The notes under the pieces were generated by a model. It had not been told where the DNA came from and made no database searches. It saw only the letters and a program-made list of their open reading frames with translations. This document shows positions 49,391 through 58,554 of a DNA stretch of 64,000 bases, one piece after another. How positions within the stretch are numbered: the first letter of the stretch is position 1; each line of letters begins with the position of its first letter. The stretch spans positions 2,098,501-2,162,500 of the forward strand of contig NC_011071.1 in the NCBI RefSeq assembly GCF_000020665.1, read 5' to 3'. This stretch comes from Stenotrophomonas maltophilia R551-3 (GTDB lineage Bacteria; Pseudomonadota; Gammaproteobacteria; Xanthomonadales; Xanthomonadaceae). The translations under genes and the position numbers were made by a program.

Positions 49391-49437
49391 TGCATGACCG
49401 CGTATATTGGGCGCCTGTTCGAACGCCCCGAGTCGCC

Positions 49438-50658
49438 GTGTCCGCTGCCAACGCCCTGGTTACCGCCCCCCTTCCGCCGCAGCCGGTGCTGCAGGCATTG
49501 CTTGAGCGCCTGCGCGAAGGCCTGCTGCTGTTCACCGAAGACGGGCAGGTGGCCCTGGCCAACCCGGCCGCCCAGAACCTGCTCGCCAGTGGTGAGGATG
49601 GCGCCTTGCCGCCGCCGCAGCGCCTGCGCGAACTGCTGCCGCCCGATGCGCTGGAGCAGGCGCGCCAGCACGGCCATTGGAATGGCAGCCTGCCGCTGGG
49701 CGAGGGCGTGATCATTGCCCACCTCTACTATCACGGCCCGGTCGGCCAGGGGCATTTCCTGGCCCTGTTCCGCCACATCGAAGGGCAGGAAGACTACGAG
49801 CGCGAGCTGCAGCAGCGGCATGCCGAGCTGCGGCAGGCCTATCTGCGCCTGAACGGCACCCAGGAAAAGCTGCTGCAGTCGGAGAAGATGGCCTCGATCG
49901 GCCAGCTCGCCGCCGGCGTTGCACACGAGATCAACAACCCGATCGGTTACGTGCACTCCAACCTGGGCAGCCTGCAGGAGTATCTGCGCAGCCTGTTCAC
50001 CGTCATCGAAGCCTATGAGCGCGCGTTGCGTGCGCCGGACCCGAAGGCGCTGATCCCGGAAATCGACGATATCCGTGACCGCCTGGACATCGATTTCATC
50101 AGCCGCGACCTGCCGCAGCTGATGGCCGAATCACGCGAGGGCATCGAGCGGGTCACCCGCATCGTGCGCGACCTGAAGGACTTCTCGTACTCCGGCCGCG
50201 ATGAATCGTGGAAGCTGGTCGACCTGCATTCCGGCCTGGAATCGACCATCAACATCATCTGGAACGAACTCAAGTACAAGGTGCACCTGGTGCGCGAGTT
50301 CGGCCAGCTGCCGCTGGTGGAGTGCCTGCCGTCGGAGTTGAACCAGGTCTACATGAACCTGCTGCTCAACGCAGGCCATGCCATTGCCGAGCGCGGCACC
50401 ATCACCGTGCGCACCGGCGTCGATGGCGATCATGTGTGGGTGGAATTCGAGGACACCGGTGGCGGCATCTCGCCGGAACTGCGCCAGCGCATCTTCGATC
50501 CGTTCTTCACCACCAAGCCGGTGGGCAGCGGTACCGGCCTGGGCCTGTCGATCTCCTACAGCATCATCAACAAGCACCACGGCCGCATCGACCTGGACAG
50601 TACCCCGGGCGTGGGTTCGCGCTTCCGCGTGGTGCTGCCGGTGAAGCAGCCGCGCTGA
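49438..50658 (+). CDS. Soluble PAS-type sensor histidine kinase
   Basis: 406 residues, GTG start. An N-terminal PAS-like domain (about 15-115) and short coiled coil precede the H-box [16 protein letters not shown] (phospho-acceptor His163). The N-box is [10 protein letters not shown], then EDTGGGIS and the G2 box GSGTGLGLS. No membrane segment, so it senses a cytoplasmic signal. It is convergent with the RavR-like gene; in Xanthomonas a kinase called RavA acts on RavR, and this one is a candidate equivalent by position (inference). Confidence 0.88.
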   Translation: MSAANALVTAPLPPQPVLQALLERLREGLLLFTEDGQVALANPAAQNLLASGEDGALPPPQRLRELLPPDALEQARQHGHWNGSLPLGEGVIIAHLYYHGPVGQGHFLALFRHIEGQEDYERELQQRHAELRQAYLRLNGTQEKLLQSEKMASIGQLAAGVAHEINNPIGYVHSNLGSLQEYLRSLFTVIEAYERALRAPDPKALIPEIDDIRDRLDIDFISRDLPQLMAESREGIERVTRIVRDLKDFSYSGRDESWKLVDLHSGLESTINIIWNELKYKVHLVREFGQLPLVECLPSELNQVYMNLLLNAGHAIAERGTITVRTGVDGDHVWVEFEDTGGGISPELRQRIFDPFFTTKPVGSGTGLGLSISYSIINKHHGRIDLDSTPGVGSRFRVVLPVKQPR

Positions 50659-50666
50659 CCGCTTAT

Positions 50667-50740
50667 GGTAGTGCCGGCCGCTGGCCGGCAACCTCATTGA
50701 ACCCGACATCCAGCGCAGCCGGCCAGCGGCCGGCTCTACC
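50667..50740. repeat. Inverted pair of SMAG repeats
   Basis: GGTAGTGCCGGCCGCTGGCC (50667-50690) faces AGCCGGCCAGCGGCCGGCTC (50717-50740). Located between two convergent stop codons, where it can terminate both transcripts. Confidence 0.88.
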
Positions 50741-50751
50741 AGAGGGGATCG

Positions 50752-52524
50752 TTACCGCAACGGACGATCCTCGCCGCCATCGACTGGTTCAGCCGGCGCC
50801 GGCCCGGCATTGCTGCGGCGCTGTTCCTCGTAGGTGCGGAACGCCTGGTGGATGTGCTTGCGCAGCTCGTCGTCGTTCCACGGCTTGGTCAGGAACCGGT
50901 AGATCGCACCACGGTTGATCGCATCGGTCACCGTGTTCAGATCGGTGTAGCCGGACAGCACCAGGCGGATCGTGTCCGGGTACAGCATCTTCACCCGGCC
51001 GAGGAACTCGGTACCGCTCATGTCGCTCATGCGCTGGTCGGACAGGATCACCTGCACGTCGTTGATCGCCAGCAGGTCGAACGCATCGCGCACGTTGCCG
51101 GCGGCCAGGATGCGGTAGCCGTCGCGACGGAACAGGCGCACCAGCGAGCGCAGCACGTTTTCTTCGTCGTCCAGCAGCAGCAGGGTGCGGTCCGGCCGCG
51201 TTTCGGCGAACGCTTCCGGGCGCAGGTAGCGACGGCGCAGGGTCATGCCGGCGGCATCGGCCGACATCGGCTCGCCGAACAGATAGCCCTGGAACACATC
51301 GCAGTCGTTGCGGCGCAGGAAGCCAAGCTGTGCCTGCGATTCCACGCCATTGGCAATCACCGTCATGCCCAGCTGGTGGCCCATCGCGATGATGGCGCGG
51401 GCGATGGCGGCCTCGCGGTTGCCGGCCGGCGCGCTCTTGATGAAGCTGCGGTCGATCTTCAGCTTGTCCACCGGGTAGCGCACCAGCGCGCTCAGGCTGG
51501 AGTCGCCGGTGCCGAAGTTGTCCAGGCTCAGGCTGATGCCTTCGTTGCGCAGGTTGGCCAGCGTCTCGTGAACGAAGTTGACGTTGTTGGTCAGTGCGCT
51601 TTCGTTGATTTCCAGCGTCAGCATCTGCGCCGGCACGCCCGAGGCCTGGATCACCCCCATCACTTCGGCAAAGAAGTTCGGCCGCAGCAGCTGCAGGGTC
51701 GATACGTTCACCGCAATGGTGAAGTCGTCGAAGCCCTGGTCGCGCCACAGACGCGCCTGCTTCAGCGCACCCTCCAGTACCCAGGTGCCGATCTGCACGA
51801 TGATGCCCAGCCGCTCTGCCGTGCGCATGAAGCGTTCCGGCACCAGCATGCCCAGCGTCGGCGACTGCCAGCGCAGCAGCGCTTCCATGCCCACCACGTG
51901 GCCGTCGCGGGCACTGACCAGCGGCTGGTAGCGCAGCTTCAGCTCGCCGTTGGGAATGGCATCGACGATCTGCCGCGCGATGATGCTTTCACTGTGCGCG
52001 CTCGGCGGCGTGTCCACGGCGTGGATGCGCACGGCGTTGCCCCCTTCGCGGGCAGCCTGGTACAGGGCGTCCTCGGCGTGGTCGAGCAGGCGCGAGGTGC
52101 TGCTGGCGTGTTCCGGGCACAGGCTCACCCCCAGCTTGCCGGTCATGAACAGCGTGTACGGCAGCACCGACAGCGGAAGCTCCATCTGTTGGCGGATTTC
52201 CTCGGCGAAGTCCTCCGGCAGCGGCACCTCGACGGTGCGCGGAACGGCGATCAGGAACTCGTCGCTGCCGTGGCGCCACAGCTTGCCGCGACCGCGCAGG
52301 TAGGACTGCAGCCGTTGTGCCACCAGCACCAGTGCCTGGTCACCCACCTCGGCGCTCATGTTCTCGTTGACCGATGCGAAGTGGTCGATGTCCACGTGCA
52401 TCAACATCAGCGGGGTACCCCCGGAGGCGGCTTCGGCGACCATCACCTGCAGTTCGGGGTTGCCGGCGCCGAGGCGGTCGGGGGCATCATCGATGCTGAC
52501 CGGCGGCTGGTTGGGATTCCACAT
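50752..52524 (-). CDS. ravR: RavR-like GGDEF-EAL-receiver response regulator
   Basis: 590 residues with an unusual order: GGDEF (about 35-165), EAL (about 180-425), receiver at the C-terminus (about 445-560). The cyclase site is degenerate (GSDEF, 86-90). EAL at 214-216 is kept, but DDFGTG is DNFGTG (335-340) and the usual EGVE is NGVE (392-395), so two metal/catalytic acids are replaced. The receiver is complete, with phospho-acceptor D496 in LSDQRM and K547 in TKPW. GGDEF-EAL-receiver order and a neighbouring PAS kinase match Xanthomonas RavR, a c-di-GMP regulator of virulence. Four bases separate it from the upstream kinase gene. Confidence 0.8.
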   Translation of the reverse strand: MWNPNQPPVSIDDAPDRLGAGNPELQVMVAEAASGGTPLMLMHVDIDHFASVNENMSAEVGDQALVLVAQRLQSYLRGRGKLWRHGSDEFLIAVPRTVEVPLPEDFAEEIRQQMELPLSVLPYTLFMTGKLGVSLCPEHASSTSRLLDHAEDALYQAAREGGNAVRIHAVDTPPSAHSESIIARQIVDAIPNGELKLRYQPLVSARDGHVVGMEALLRWQSPTLGMLVPERFMRTAERLGIIVQIGTWVLEGALKQARLWRDQGFDDFTIAVNVSTLQLLRPNFFAEVMGVIQASGVPAQMLTLEINESALTNNVNFVHETLANLRNEGISLSLDNFGTGDSSLSALVRYPVDKLKIDRSFIKSAPAGNREAAIARAIIAMGHQLGMTVIANGVESQAQLGFLRRNDCDVFQGYLFGEPMSADAAGMTLRRRYLRPEAFAETRPDRTLLLLDDEENVLRSLVRLFRRDGYRILAAGNVRDAFDLLAINDVQVILSDQRMSDMSGTEFLGRVKMLYPDTIRLVLSGYTDLNTVTDAINRGAIYRFLTKPWNDDELRKHIHQAFRTYEEQRRSNAGPAPAEPVDGGEDRPLR

Positions 52525-52528
52525 AGGC

Positions 52529-54631
52529 TCAGTATTCCGGTGACTCGATGGCGGCCGTGCTGGCCGCCTGGTAGGGGAGGTGGACGTCGATCAGGGTGCC
52601 TTCACCGTGCGCGGACTCGATCCGCACATGCCCGCCGACGCTCTGTGCGCGTTCGCGCATCACGATCAGGCCGAGCCCGCGCGGACCGTCCGGGTCGAAA
52701 CCCTCGCCATCATCGCGGATCTGCAGGTGCAGGCTACGCTGGCCGACGTCGCGCAATTGCAGCAGCACCTGGCTGGCGCGGGCATGGCGCAGGGCATTGG
52801 TCAGGCTTTCCTGGGCGATGCGGAAGCAGGCCTGCTCGATGCTGTTGTCGGGACGCTGTGGCAGGGGCTCGATCTCGGCCAGCAATTCCACCGGCGAGGA
52901 GCGGAACAGCACCCGTGCCTGCCAGCTCAGCGCGGCCTCCAGGCCCAGTGCGTCCAGCTGTGGCGGCCGCAGCAGGGTGGAAATGTCGCGCAGCTTGGAC
53001 ACGGTGGTGTCGGCGAGGCTGACGATCTGCGCCAGGTCCTCGGCGCGGCGCTGCGGATCATGCTCGTCCTGCGCAGCATGGGCGGACAGCTTGATCGCGG
53101 TGATGGCCTGGCCGATGTCATCGTGCAGGTCGCGCGAGATCGCACGGCGCTCATCCTCCTGCAGGGAGAACAGGCGCCCGGCCATCGCCTGCAGCTCGCG
53201 GTTGCTGGTTTCCAGCGCGGCGCGGGTGCGCTCCGAATCGCTCAGGTCGCGTACGATCAGCAGCTTGCAGTCGCGGCCGCCATAGCGCACTTCGCCCACC
53301 GCCAATCCGGCATGGAAGCGGCGGCCGTCCGCGCGCTGCATTGCCACCACGCTGCTGTGGCCAGGGCCCAGGTGAGGCTGGCCGGCACGCAGCTGGGCGC
53401 GCACGCGCACCAGATCGGTGGCGGCAACCAGCGCCGACAGCGGCTCGCCGAGCAGGGTGTGGCTGCCATAACCGAACAGGCCTGCTGCCCAGGCATTGGC
53501 ATACAGCACATGCTCGTCGGAAAGGATCACCACGCCATCGGGCAGTACCCGCACCAGCTCGCGGAACTGCTCTTCGCGCTCACGCAGCAGGCGGCGTGAC
53601 TGTTCGCGCTCGGTTACGTCCTGCAGGGTGCCGAGCACACGGTTGCGGCCGGCTTCATCAGTGCCACTGGCGGCGCGCAGGTGCACCATCAGTGCATGAC
53701 CGTCCATCGCCAGCAGTGGCAGCAGCACGTCCACCTGTACAGGCTCGCCTGAGCACAGCTCGGCCAGCAGCTGCTCGGTCTGTGACGCGGTGGCCGGGTC
53801 GGCCGGCACCAGCAGTTCATCGAAACGGTGCCAGCGACGGGCTTCGGGCGGGCGTCGGCCGAGCAGGCGATAGACCTGGTTGGAATAGCGGCCCTGTCCG
53901 CTGGACGGGTCCAGCTCCCAGGCACCGATGCGGGCCAGCTCATGCGCTTCCTCGACCCGTGCCAGGGCTTGGTCGCGGCGCAGCTGCGCCAGGTCCTCGG
54001 CGGTACGGTCGATGGCGATCAACAGGCGGGCATTGTGTCCGTCGTAGCTGATCGCGTTTGAGCGCAGCTCCATCTGCCGCAGGCTGCCGTCGCGCAGCTG
54101 CAGCTGCGTACGCAGGATGCACAGCTCCTCGGGCGCCTCGCGGATCGCCTCCAGCTTGGTCTGCAGCGCCTGTTCCTGGCCCGGTGGCCACAGCGCATCG
54201 ATGGTCTGCTCCAGCAGTTCATCACGTTCCCAGCCGAAGGTGCTGCAGGCGGCCGGGTTGGCATCGAGGATCGCCAAGGTATCCAGGTCGTAGACCAGGA
54301 TCGGGCCGGGGTTGCCTTCGAACATCTGCCGCAGGCGCAGTTCGGAGGCCTGCTGGCGGGCATGGGTATGCAGCACGTGTTCGGCCAGCGGGCGCAGCAG
54401 CAGGTACAGCAGGCCGGCGCTGGCCAGGGCGAAGAACGAGCCCTTCAAGCCCTGCCACAACGCCGCCTGGTGCGGGTCGGGCACCAGTGCCTGTACCGCG
54501 CTGTCGGTAGCGATCATCCAGGCCAGCGCCATCGCCAGGTAGCTCAGCACCACCCGCCGCCGGTCGCGGCTCAACGCCTGCGCCATCCGCGGGTCGGGAA
54601 CAGGGGCGTTGCCGGTCGGTTCTGCGGGCAT
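52529..54631 (-). CDS. RavS-like membrane PAS sensor histidine kinase
   Basis: 700 residues. Two transmembrane segments (about 28-50 and 60-83) with a very short periplasmic loop are followed by three PAS-type domains (about 95-215, 225-345, 355-465). A HisKA_3 dimerisation domain has phospho-acceptor H503 in SRDLHDDIGQAITAIK, and the ATPase domain has IRDDGEGFDPDGPRGLGL. NarX/DesK-type transmitter. It is co-transcribed with the RavR-like gene (4-bp gap), which makes it the likely cognate kinase, as RavS is in Xanthomonas. Confidence 0.82.
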   Translation of the reverse strand: MPAEPTGNAPVPDPRMAQALSRDRRRVVLSYLAMALAWMIATDSAVQALVPDPHQAALWQGLKGSFFALASAGLLYLLLRPLAEHVLHTHARQQASELRLRQMFEGNPGPILVYDLDTLAILDANPAACSTFGWERDELLEQTIDALWPPGQEQALQTKLEAIREAPEELCILRTQLQLRDGSLRQMELRSNAISYDGHNARLLIAIDRTAEDLAQLRRDQALARVEEAHELARIGAWELDPSSGQGRYSNQVYRLLGRRPPEARRWHRFDELLVPADPATASQTEQLLAELCSGEPVQVDVLLPLLAMDGHALMVHLRAASGTDEAGRNRVLGTLQDVTEREQSRRLLREREEQFRELVRVLPDGVVILSDEHVLYANAWAAGLFGYGSHTLLGEPLSALVAATDLVRVRAQLRAGQPHLGPGHSSVVAMQRADGRRFHAGLAVGEVRYGGRDCKLLIVRDLSDSERTRAALETSNRELQAMAGRLFSLQEDERRAISRDLHDDIGQAITAIKLSAHAAQDEHDPQRRAEDLAQIVSLADTTVSKLRDISTLLRPPQLDALGLEAALSWQARVLFRSSPVELLAEIEPLPQRPDNSIEQACFRIAQESLTNALRHARASQVLLQLRDVGQRSLHLQIRDDGEGFDPDGPRGLGLIVMRERAQSVGGHVRIESAHGEGTLIDVHLPYQAASTAAIESPEY

Positions 54632-54689
54632 GGACGGGGTGGGTGAAAGGGGCGCCGGCCATCTTACCGCGCGGGTGTGCCCTGACCAC

Positions 54690-54716
54690 TCAATTATCCG
54701 GCGCAGGCGCCGTTAA
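54690..54716 (+). promoter_or_regulatory. Possible sigma-28 promoter of the PAS-GGDEF-EAL gene
   Basis: TCAATTAT-N11-GCCGTTAA on the plus strand. The -10 is a good match and the spacing exact; the -35 keeps T.AA but not TAAAG. The expected start is about 40 bp before the GTG codon. Confidence 0.5.
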
Positions 54717-54762
54717 CCACTGCGTGCCCCGCTGACGGGCGTGTCATCCGGAGCAAGATCGC

Positions 54763-57522
54763 GTGGACCAAGGGATCATCGCCAGCCTGCTGCAGCACCC
54801 GCTTGCGTCGGCGCTGGTCATCGTCGACCGCACGGGCCGCCCGCTGGCGGCCAATCCGGCTGCGCGCGAGCATGGCCTGCCGGCCACCGTGGCTGCGTAC
54901 GCGCCGATGCTGGAAGATCTGCGCCTGTTGGCGGCCGATGGTGGCATCGTGGCCTGCACGCTTCCTGGCGGCCCGCGCGGGCACTACGATGGCCACCTGC
55001 GCGCCGTGCACGATGGCGCAGGCAACTTGCTGGCCTTCACGCTGAGCATCCCCGAGCCGGTGCCGGTCGATGGTGGCGGGCGCTGGGAACTGGCCTTGGA
55101 CAGTGCCGGCCACAGCTTGTGGGACTGGGACATTCCCAGCGACCGCGTAGTCCGCACGCCGGCGCTGGGTGATGAAACCGCCACCGAGATACTGGCGCGC
55201 GTACACAGCGAAGACATCGGCCAGGTCCGTGTCGCGCTGGACCAGCACCTGCGTGGCCTGAGCGAGCAGTACAGCGCCCAGTTCCGGTTCCGCCAGGCCG
55301 ATGGCCAATGGCGCTGGGTGCTTGATCGCGGTCGTGTGGTGGCGCGCACCGCCGACGGCCAGCCACTGCGCATGGTCGGCACGCATACCGATATCGAGCA
55401 GCAGAAACAGCTGGAAGGCCTGCTGCAGGAGCAGCAGCTGCACCTGAGCGAGGCCCAGCGCATCGCCAGCATGGGCAGCTGGTCGTTCGACCCCGATAGT
55501 GGCCTGTTCTGGTGGTCGCCGGAGCTGCGTTCGCTGCTGTCGCTGGAGCAGGGCAGCGTGCCCGGCCAGCGGCGCTGGTTGAAACAGCTGCATCCGCGCT
55601 CTCGTGGTGCGCTGCGTGCCGCCTGGCGGCGGGTATGGCGCGATGGCCGCGCAGCCAACATCGAGCTGGAACTGACTCGCGGCAACGAGCCCTCGCAGCA
55701 CCTGCGGCTGTGGATGCAGCCGCTGCTGGACACCGATGGCCAGCCCAAGCGCCTGCTCGGCCAGGTGCAGAACATCACCGAGCAGCACCAGACCGACGCG
55801 TTGATCCGCTGGCGCACCGAGCTGCTCAACCGTGTCTCCGCACTGGGCCGCATCGGCGGTTGCGAGATCGAAGTGCAGACCCGGCACATGCAGTGGACCG
55901 AGGAGTGCTACCGCATCCACGGCCTGCGCAAGGAGCCGATCAGCCTGGACCAGGCACTGGCGCTGTACACCGAAGATTCGCGCAGCGCCTTCGAGGCCGC
56001 ACTGGTGCGGATTGCCGGCGGTGGCCTCCCCGAGCAGCTGGACCTGTGCTTCTACCGCCAGTCCGGCCTGCGCGTGTGGGTGCAGGTGCTGATCGAGCTG
56101 GATCGCCGCGATGGCCTGCCGCCGCGCTTCGTGGTCCTGTTCCGTGACATCACCCGCGAGCGCGAGGCCAACGAGCGCATCGAGCTGCTGGCGCACTACG
56201 ATCTGCTGACCGGCCTGCCCAATCGCGTGCTGCTCGGCGAGCAGACGGCAGAAGCCATCGAGGAAGCGCGCGACCGCGGCACCTCGCTGGCGATGCTGTT
56301 CATTGATCTGGACGGCTTCAAGACCATCAACGACAGCTTCGGCCACGCCACCGGTGATGCGCTGCTGAAGGCCGCGGCCACGCGCCTGCACCAGAACCTG
56401 CGCAACAACGATCTGTTCGGCCGTTTCAGTGGCGACGAGTTCATCGTGGTGTTGCGCGACCTGGCCGAGCCGGAAGACGCCGGCCACGTGGCGCGCAAGC
56501 TGATCGCTTCGCTGGCCGAGCCGCTGCGCCGTGGCGACACCACGCTGAAGGTCGGCGCCAGCGTTGGCATTGCGATGCTGGGTGACGCGCAGACTGATTT
56601 CGACTCGCTGCTGCGCGCCGCTGATGCCGCGATGTACGCGGCCAAGGAAGCCGGGCGGAATACCTACCAGTACTACAGCCAGGACGCGCTGGCGCGTATC
56701 CAGCGTCGGCTCGAGCTCGAGCACGCGCTGCATGGCGCGATCGAACGCGAAGAGTTCAGCCTGGCCTACCAGCCGCTGCTGCATGCGCATCATGGCGAAC
56801 CGCCGGCGATCGAGGCACTGTTGCGCTGGCATCGGCCCGGCATCGGCTACTGCAGCCCGGCCGAATTCATTCCGATTGCAGAGAAGTGCGGCGAGATCGT
56901 GCGCATCGGCGACTGGGTGCTGAACGAAGCCTGCCGGCAGGCAATCGCCTGGGACCGGGCTGGCCTGTGTTTTGACCGCATCGCAGTCAATGTGTCGGCA
57001 GTGCAGCTGCGTGATCGCGGTTTTGCTGAGCGGGTGATCGAGATCTGCCACGCCCACGGCTGGCCGCCGCAGCGGCTGGAGCTCGAGCTGACCGAGTCGG
57101 CGTTGATCCGTGACACCGACATTCTGCGCCACTGCTTCGACGTGCTGGAACGGCACGGCGTGCCACTGGCAGTGGATGACTTTGGTACCGGCTTCTCCAA
57201 TCTGAACTACCTCAACCGTTTCCCGGTGGGGCGCCTGAAGATCGACCGCAGTTTCGTGCAGGGCATGCTGCATGATTCGGGTACGGCCGAAGTGACCCAG
57301 GCCATCGTGCACCTGGGCCACGCGCTGGGCATGAAGGTAGTGGCCGAAGGCGTGGAAACGCACCAGGAAGAAGACATGCTGCGCCGCCAGGGCTGCGACG
57401 AGATCCAGGGCTACCTGTACTCGCGCCCGCTCAGCCCGCGTGACCTGGCGCAGTGGTTGCGACAGCAGCACGCCGCGCCAGGGCGCACCGATGCTGCCAG
57501 CGAGGCCGTGCTGGCACGCTGA
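54763..57522 (+). CDS. Multi-PAS GGDEF-EAL c-di-GMP protein
   Basis: 919 residues, no membrane segment. About four PAS-like sensor regions occupy residues 10-465 (for example LFWWSPELRSLL and MQWTEECYRIHGL as PAS_3-type segments, each ending with an NITEQ or DITRE hinge). The GGDEF site reads SGDEF (556-560), a variant often still active, with inhibitory site RNND at 547-550. The EAL site is intact: EAL 684-686, DDFGTG near 806, EGVET near 866. GTG start at 54763. Divergent from the RavS-like gene. A candidate sigma-28 promoter suggests co-expression with chemotaxis genes. Confidence 0.9.
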   Translation: MDQGIIASLLQHPLASALVIVDRTGRPLAANPAAREHGLPATVAAYAPMLEDLRLLAADGGIVACTLPGGPRGHYDGHLRAVHDGAGNLLAFTLSIPEPVPVDGGGRWELALDSAGHSLWDWDIPSDRVVRTPALGDETATEILARVHSEDIGQVRVALDQHLRGLSEQYSAQFRFRQADGQWRWVLDRGRVVARTADGQPLRMVGTHTDIEQQKQLEGLLQEQQLHLSEAQRIASMGSWSFDPDSGLFWWSPELRSLLSLEQGSVPGQRRWLKQLHPRSRGALRAAWRRVWRDGRAANIELELTRGNEPSQHLRLWMQPLLDTDGQPKRLLGQVQNITEQHQTDALIRWRTELLNRVSALGRIGGCEIEVQTRHMQWTEECYRIHGLRKEPISLDQALALYTEDSRSAFEAALVRIAGGGLPEQLDLCFYRQSGLRVWVQVLIELDRRDGLPPRFVVLFRDITREREANERIELLAHYDLLTGLPNRVLLGEQTAEAIEEARDRGTSLAMLFIDLDGFKTINDSFGHATGDALLKAAATRLHQNLRNNDLFGRFSGDEFIVVLRDLAEPEDAGHVARKLIASLAEPLRRGDTTLKVGASVGIAMLGDAQTDFDSLLRAADAAMYAAKEAGRNTYQYYSQDALARIQRRLELEHALHGAIEREEFSLAYQPLLHAHHGEPPAIEALLRWHRPGIGYCSPAEFIPIAEKCGEIVRIGDWVLNEACRQAIAWDRAGLCFDRIAVNVSAVQLRDRGFAERVIEICHAHGWPPQRLELELTESALIRDTDILRHCFDVLERHGVPLAVDDFGTGFSNLNYLNRFPVGRLKIDRSFVQGMLHDSGTAEVTQAIVHLGHALGMKVVAEGVETHQEEDMLRRQGCDEIQGYLYSRPLSPRDLAQWLRQQHAAPGRTDAASEAVLAR

Positions 57523-57523
57523 G

Positions 57524-57643
57524 GGTAGCGCCGGGCCATGCCCGGCGGGATCGCCGCACGCCGACGCACCGCTCTGGTAGGTGTCGACCTTGGTCGACAC
57601 GAATGCCGGTGCTCGCGATCATCCACGCACAGCGTGGATCTAC
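57524..57643. repeat. Three SMAG repeats of different stem sequence
   Basis: Units at 57524-57548 (GGTAGCGCCGGGCCATGCCC), 57576-57601 (GGTAGGTGTCGACCTTGGTC) and, inverted, 57621-57643 (ATCCACGCACAGCGTGGATC then TAC). Three SMAG subtypes side by side. The last provides the TAG stop codon of the next gene. Confidence 0.88.
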
Positions 57644-58167
57644 TGCAGCTTGGTAACCATTCGCTGCGGAAATTCGGAGCGAATTCGTGCGCGCACTGCT
57701 TCCACCACATGTGCATAGCGTCGGCGCTGGATGAAATAGCCCATGTAGAACAGCAGCAGCGCCACCAGCATCGGCGACGCAGCTGGCCGGATGAGGATGA
57801 TCGGCACCAGCATCAGTGTCAGGCCCAGCGCGAACCAGCTGCACCGCCCGACCACCCGCACCTCCCTGCGTCGTGCGTCGATCATCACCCGCCCGCGCAT
57901 CAGCGGAAAGTAGCGGCCGCCAAAGCTCGGCGCGAAGCTCTCGCGAAAGGCGATACTGCCGTCCGGCAGCGCGCGGAACACCAGGCGCAGCCAGGTATCG
58001 GCCGGCAGATCATGCTCCAACCCGGCCAGCGAGAGCTGCGCCAGCTCTGCCGGCGTAGCGGCGATGCGCTGATTGAACAGTACGATGCCGGTGCGGAAGA
58101 AGAACGGCGCCCACAGCACAAGCAGCAGGACTTCGATCAGCAGCAATGCGATCAGGGCGATGGCCAT
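57640..58167 (-). CDS. Membrane protein of unknown function
   Basis: 175 residues. An N-terminal transmembrane helix (MAIALIALLLIEVLLLVLWAP) is followed by a soluble segment of about 85 residues and a second hydrophobic region (FALGLTLMLVPIILI ... PMLVALLLFYMGYFI, about 112-150), then a basic tail. I do not recognise the family. The stop codon TAG lies inside a SMAG repeat. It may share a transcript with the small gene to its right, since both are on the minus strand 67 bp apart with a SMAG between. Confidence 0.7.
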   Translation of the reverse strand: MAIALIALLLIEVLLLVLWAPFFFRTGIVLFNQRIAATPAELAQLSLAGLEHDLPADTWLRLVFRALPDGSIAFRESFAPSFGGRYFPLMRGRVMIDARRREVRVVGRCSWFALGLTLMLVPIILIRPAASPMLVALLLFYMGYFIQRRRYAHVVEAVRARIRSEFPQRMVTKLQ

Positions 58168-58203
58168 CGGTCTTCCATGAACGGGACCGGCGCATCATGC
58201 CAC

Positions 58204-58238
58204 GTAGGCAGTTGCATCCACGCATGACGTGGATCTAC
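58204..58238. repeat. SMAG repeat between two small unknown genes
   Basis: GTAGGCAGTTGCATCCACGC followed by the inverse stem and ATCTAC. Its terminal CTA is the TAG stop codon of the gene on its right, repeating the arrangement at 57621-57643. Confidence 0.8.
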
Positions 58239-58450
58239 TGCAGGGCTTCGCCGTCCAGGCCCAGATCCCACGCCAGACCCAGCAGCGCGTCGTCCGCCCG
58301 TGACGGGCCAGGACGCGCATCGGCCAGCTGCTGCAGTTCGCGGATCTCTTCGCGGGCCACGTCTTCCAGCTGCTGCAGCTGCTCACGCACGCTCGCGTTG
58401 CGCGGGCGGTCGTTGTCGGCCAGAGAGGGCAGGGCGCGGATAACGGTCAT
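58235..58450 (-). CDS. Small protein of unknown function
   Basis: 71 residues from ATG 58450 (MTVIRALPSLADNDRPRN). Acidic, with one predicted helix containing heptads (VREQLQQLEDVAREEIRELQQL, residues about 23-44) and an acidic C-terminus (DALLGLAWDLGLDGEALQ). The stop is inside a SMAG repeat. No family recognised. Codon use is ordinary for the genome, which favours a real gene; a longer in-frame start through the chemoreceptor terminator is rejected. Confidence 0.55.
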   Translation of the reverse strand: MTVIRALPSLADNDRPRNASVREQLQQLEDVAREEIRELQQLADARPGPSRADDALLGLAWDLGLDGEALQ

Positions 58451-58490
58451 GGTGCGCGTAGAGGATGCATCCAACGGCGGGTTACAGGCA

Positions 58491-58515
58491 AAGGCCCCGG
58501 ACGAACCGGGGCCTT
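58491..58515 (-). terminator. Rho-independent terminator after the chemoreceptor gene
   Basis: AAGGCCCCGG-ACGAA-CCGGGGCCTT, a ten-pair stem 40 bp after the chemoreceptor stop, preceded by AAA on one side. Confidence 0.75.
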
Positions 58516-58554
58516 GCGGGCTGCCGGCAGCGGCAGCGGCAGCGGACATCAGGA

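Noticed and set aside
54694..57600. 968-residue minus-strand open frame opposite the PAS-GGDEF-EAL gene
   Set aside because: The plus-strand reading has clear SGDEF, EAL and DDFGTG motifs; the antisense frame is a composition shadow.
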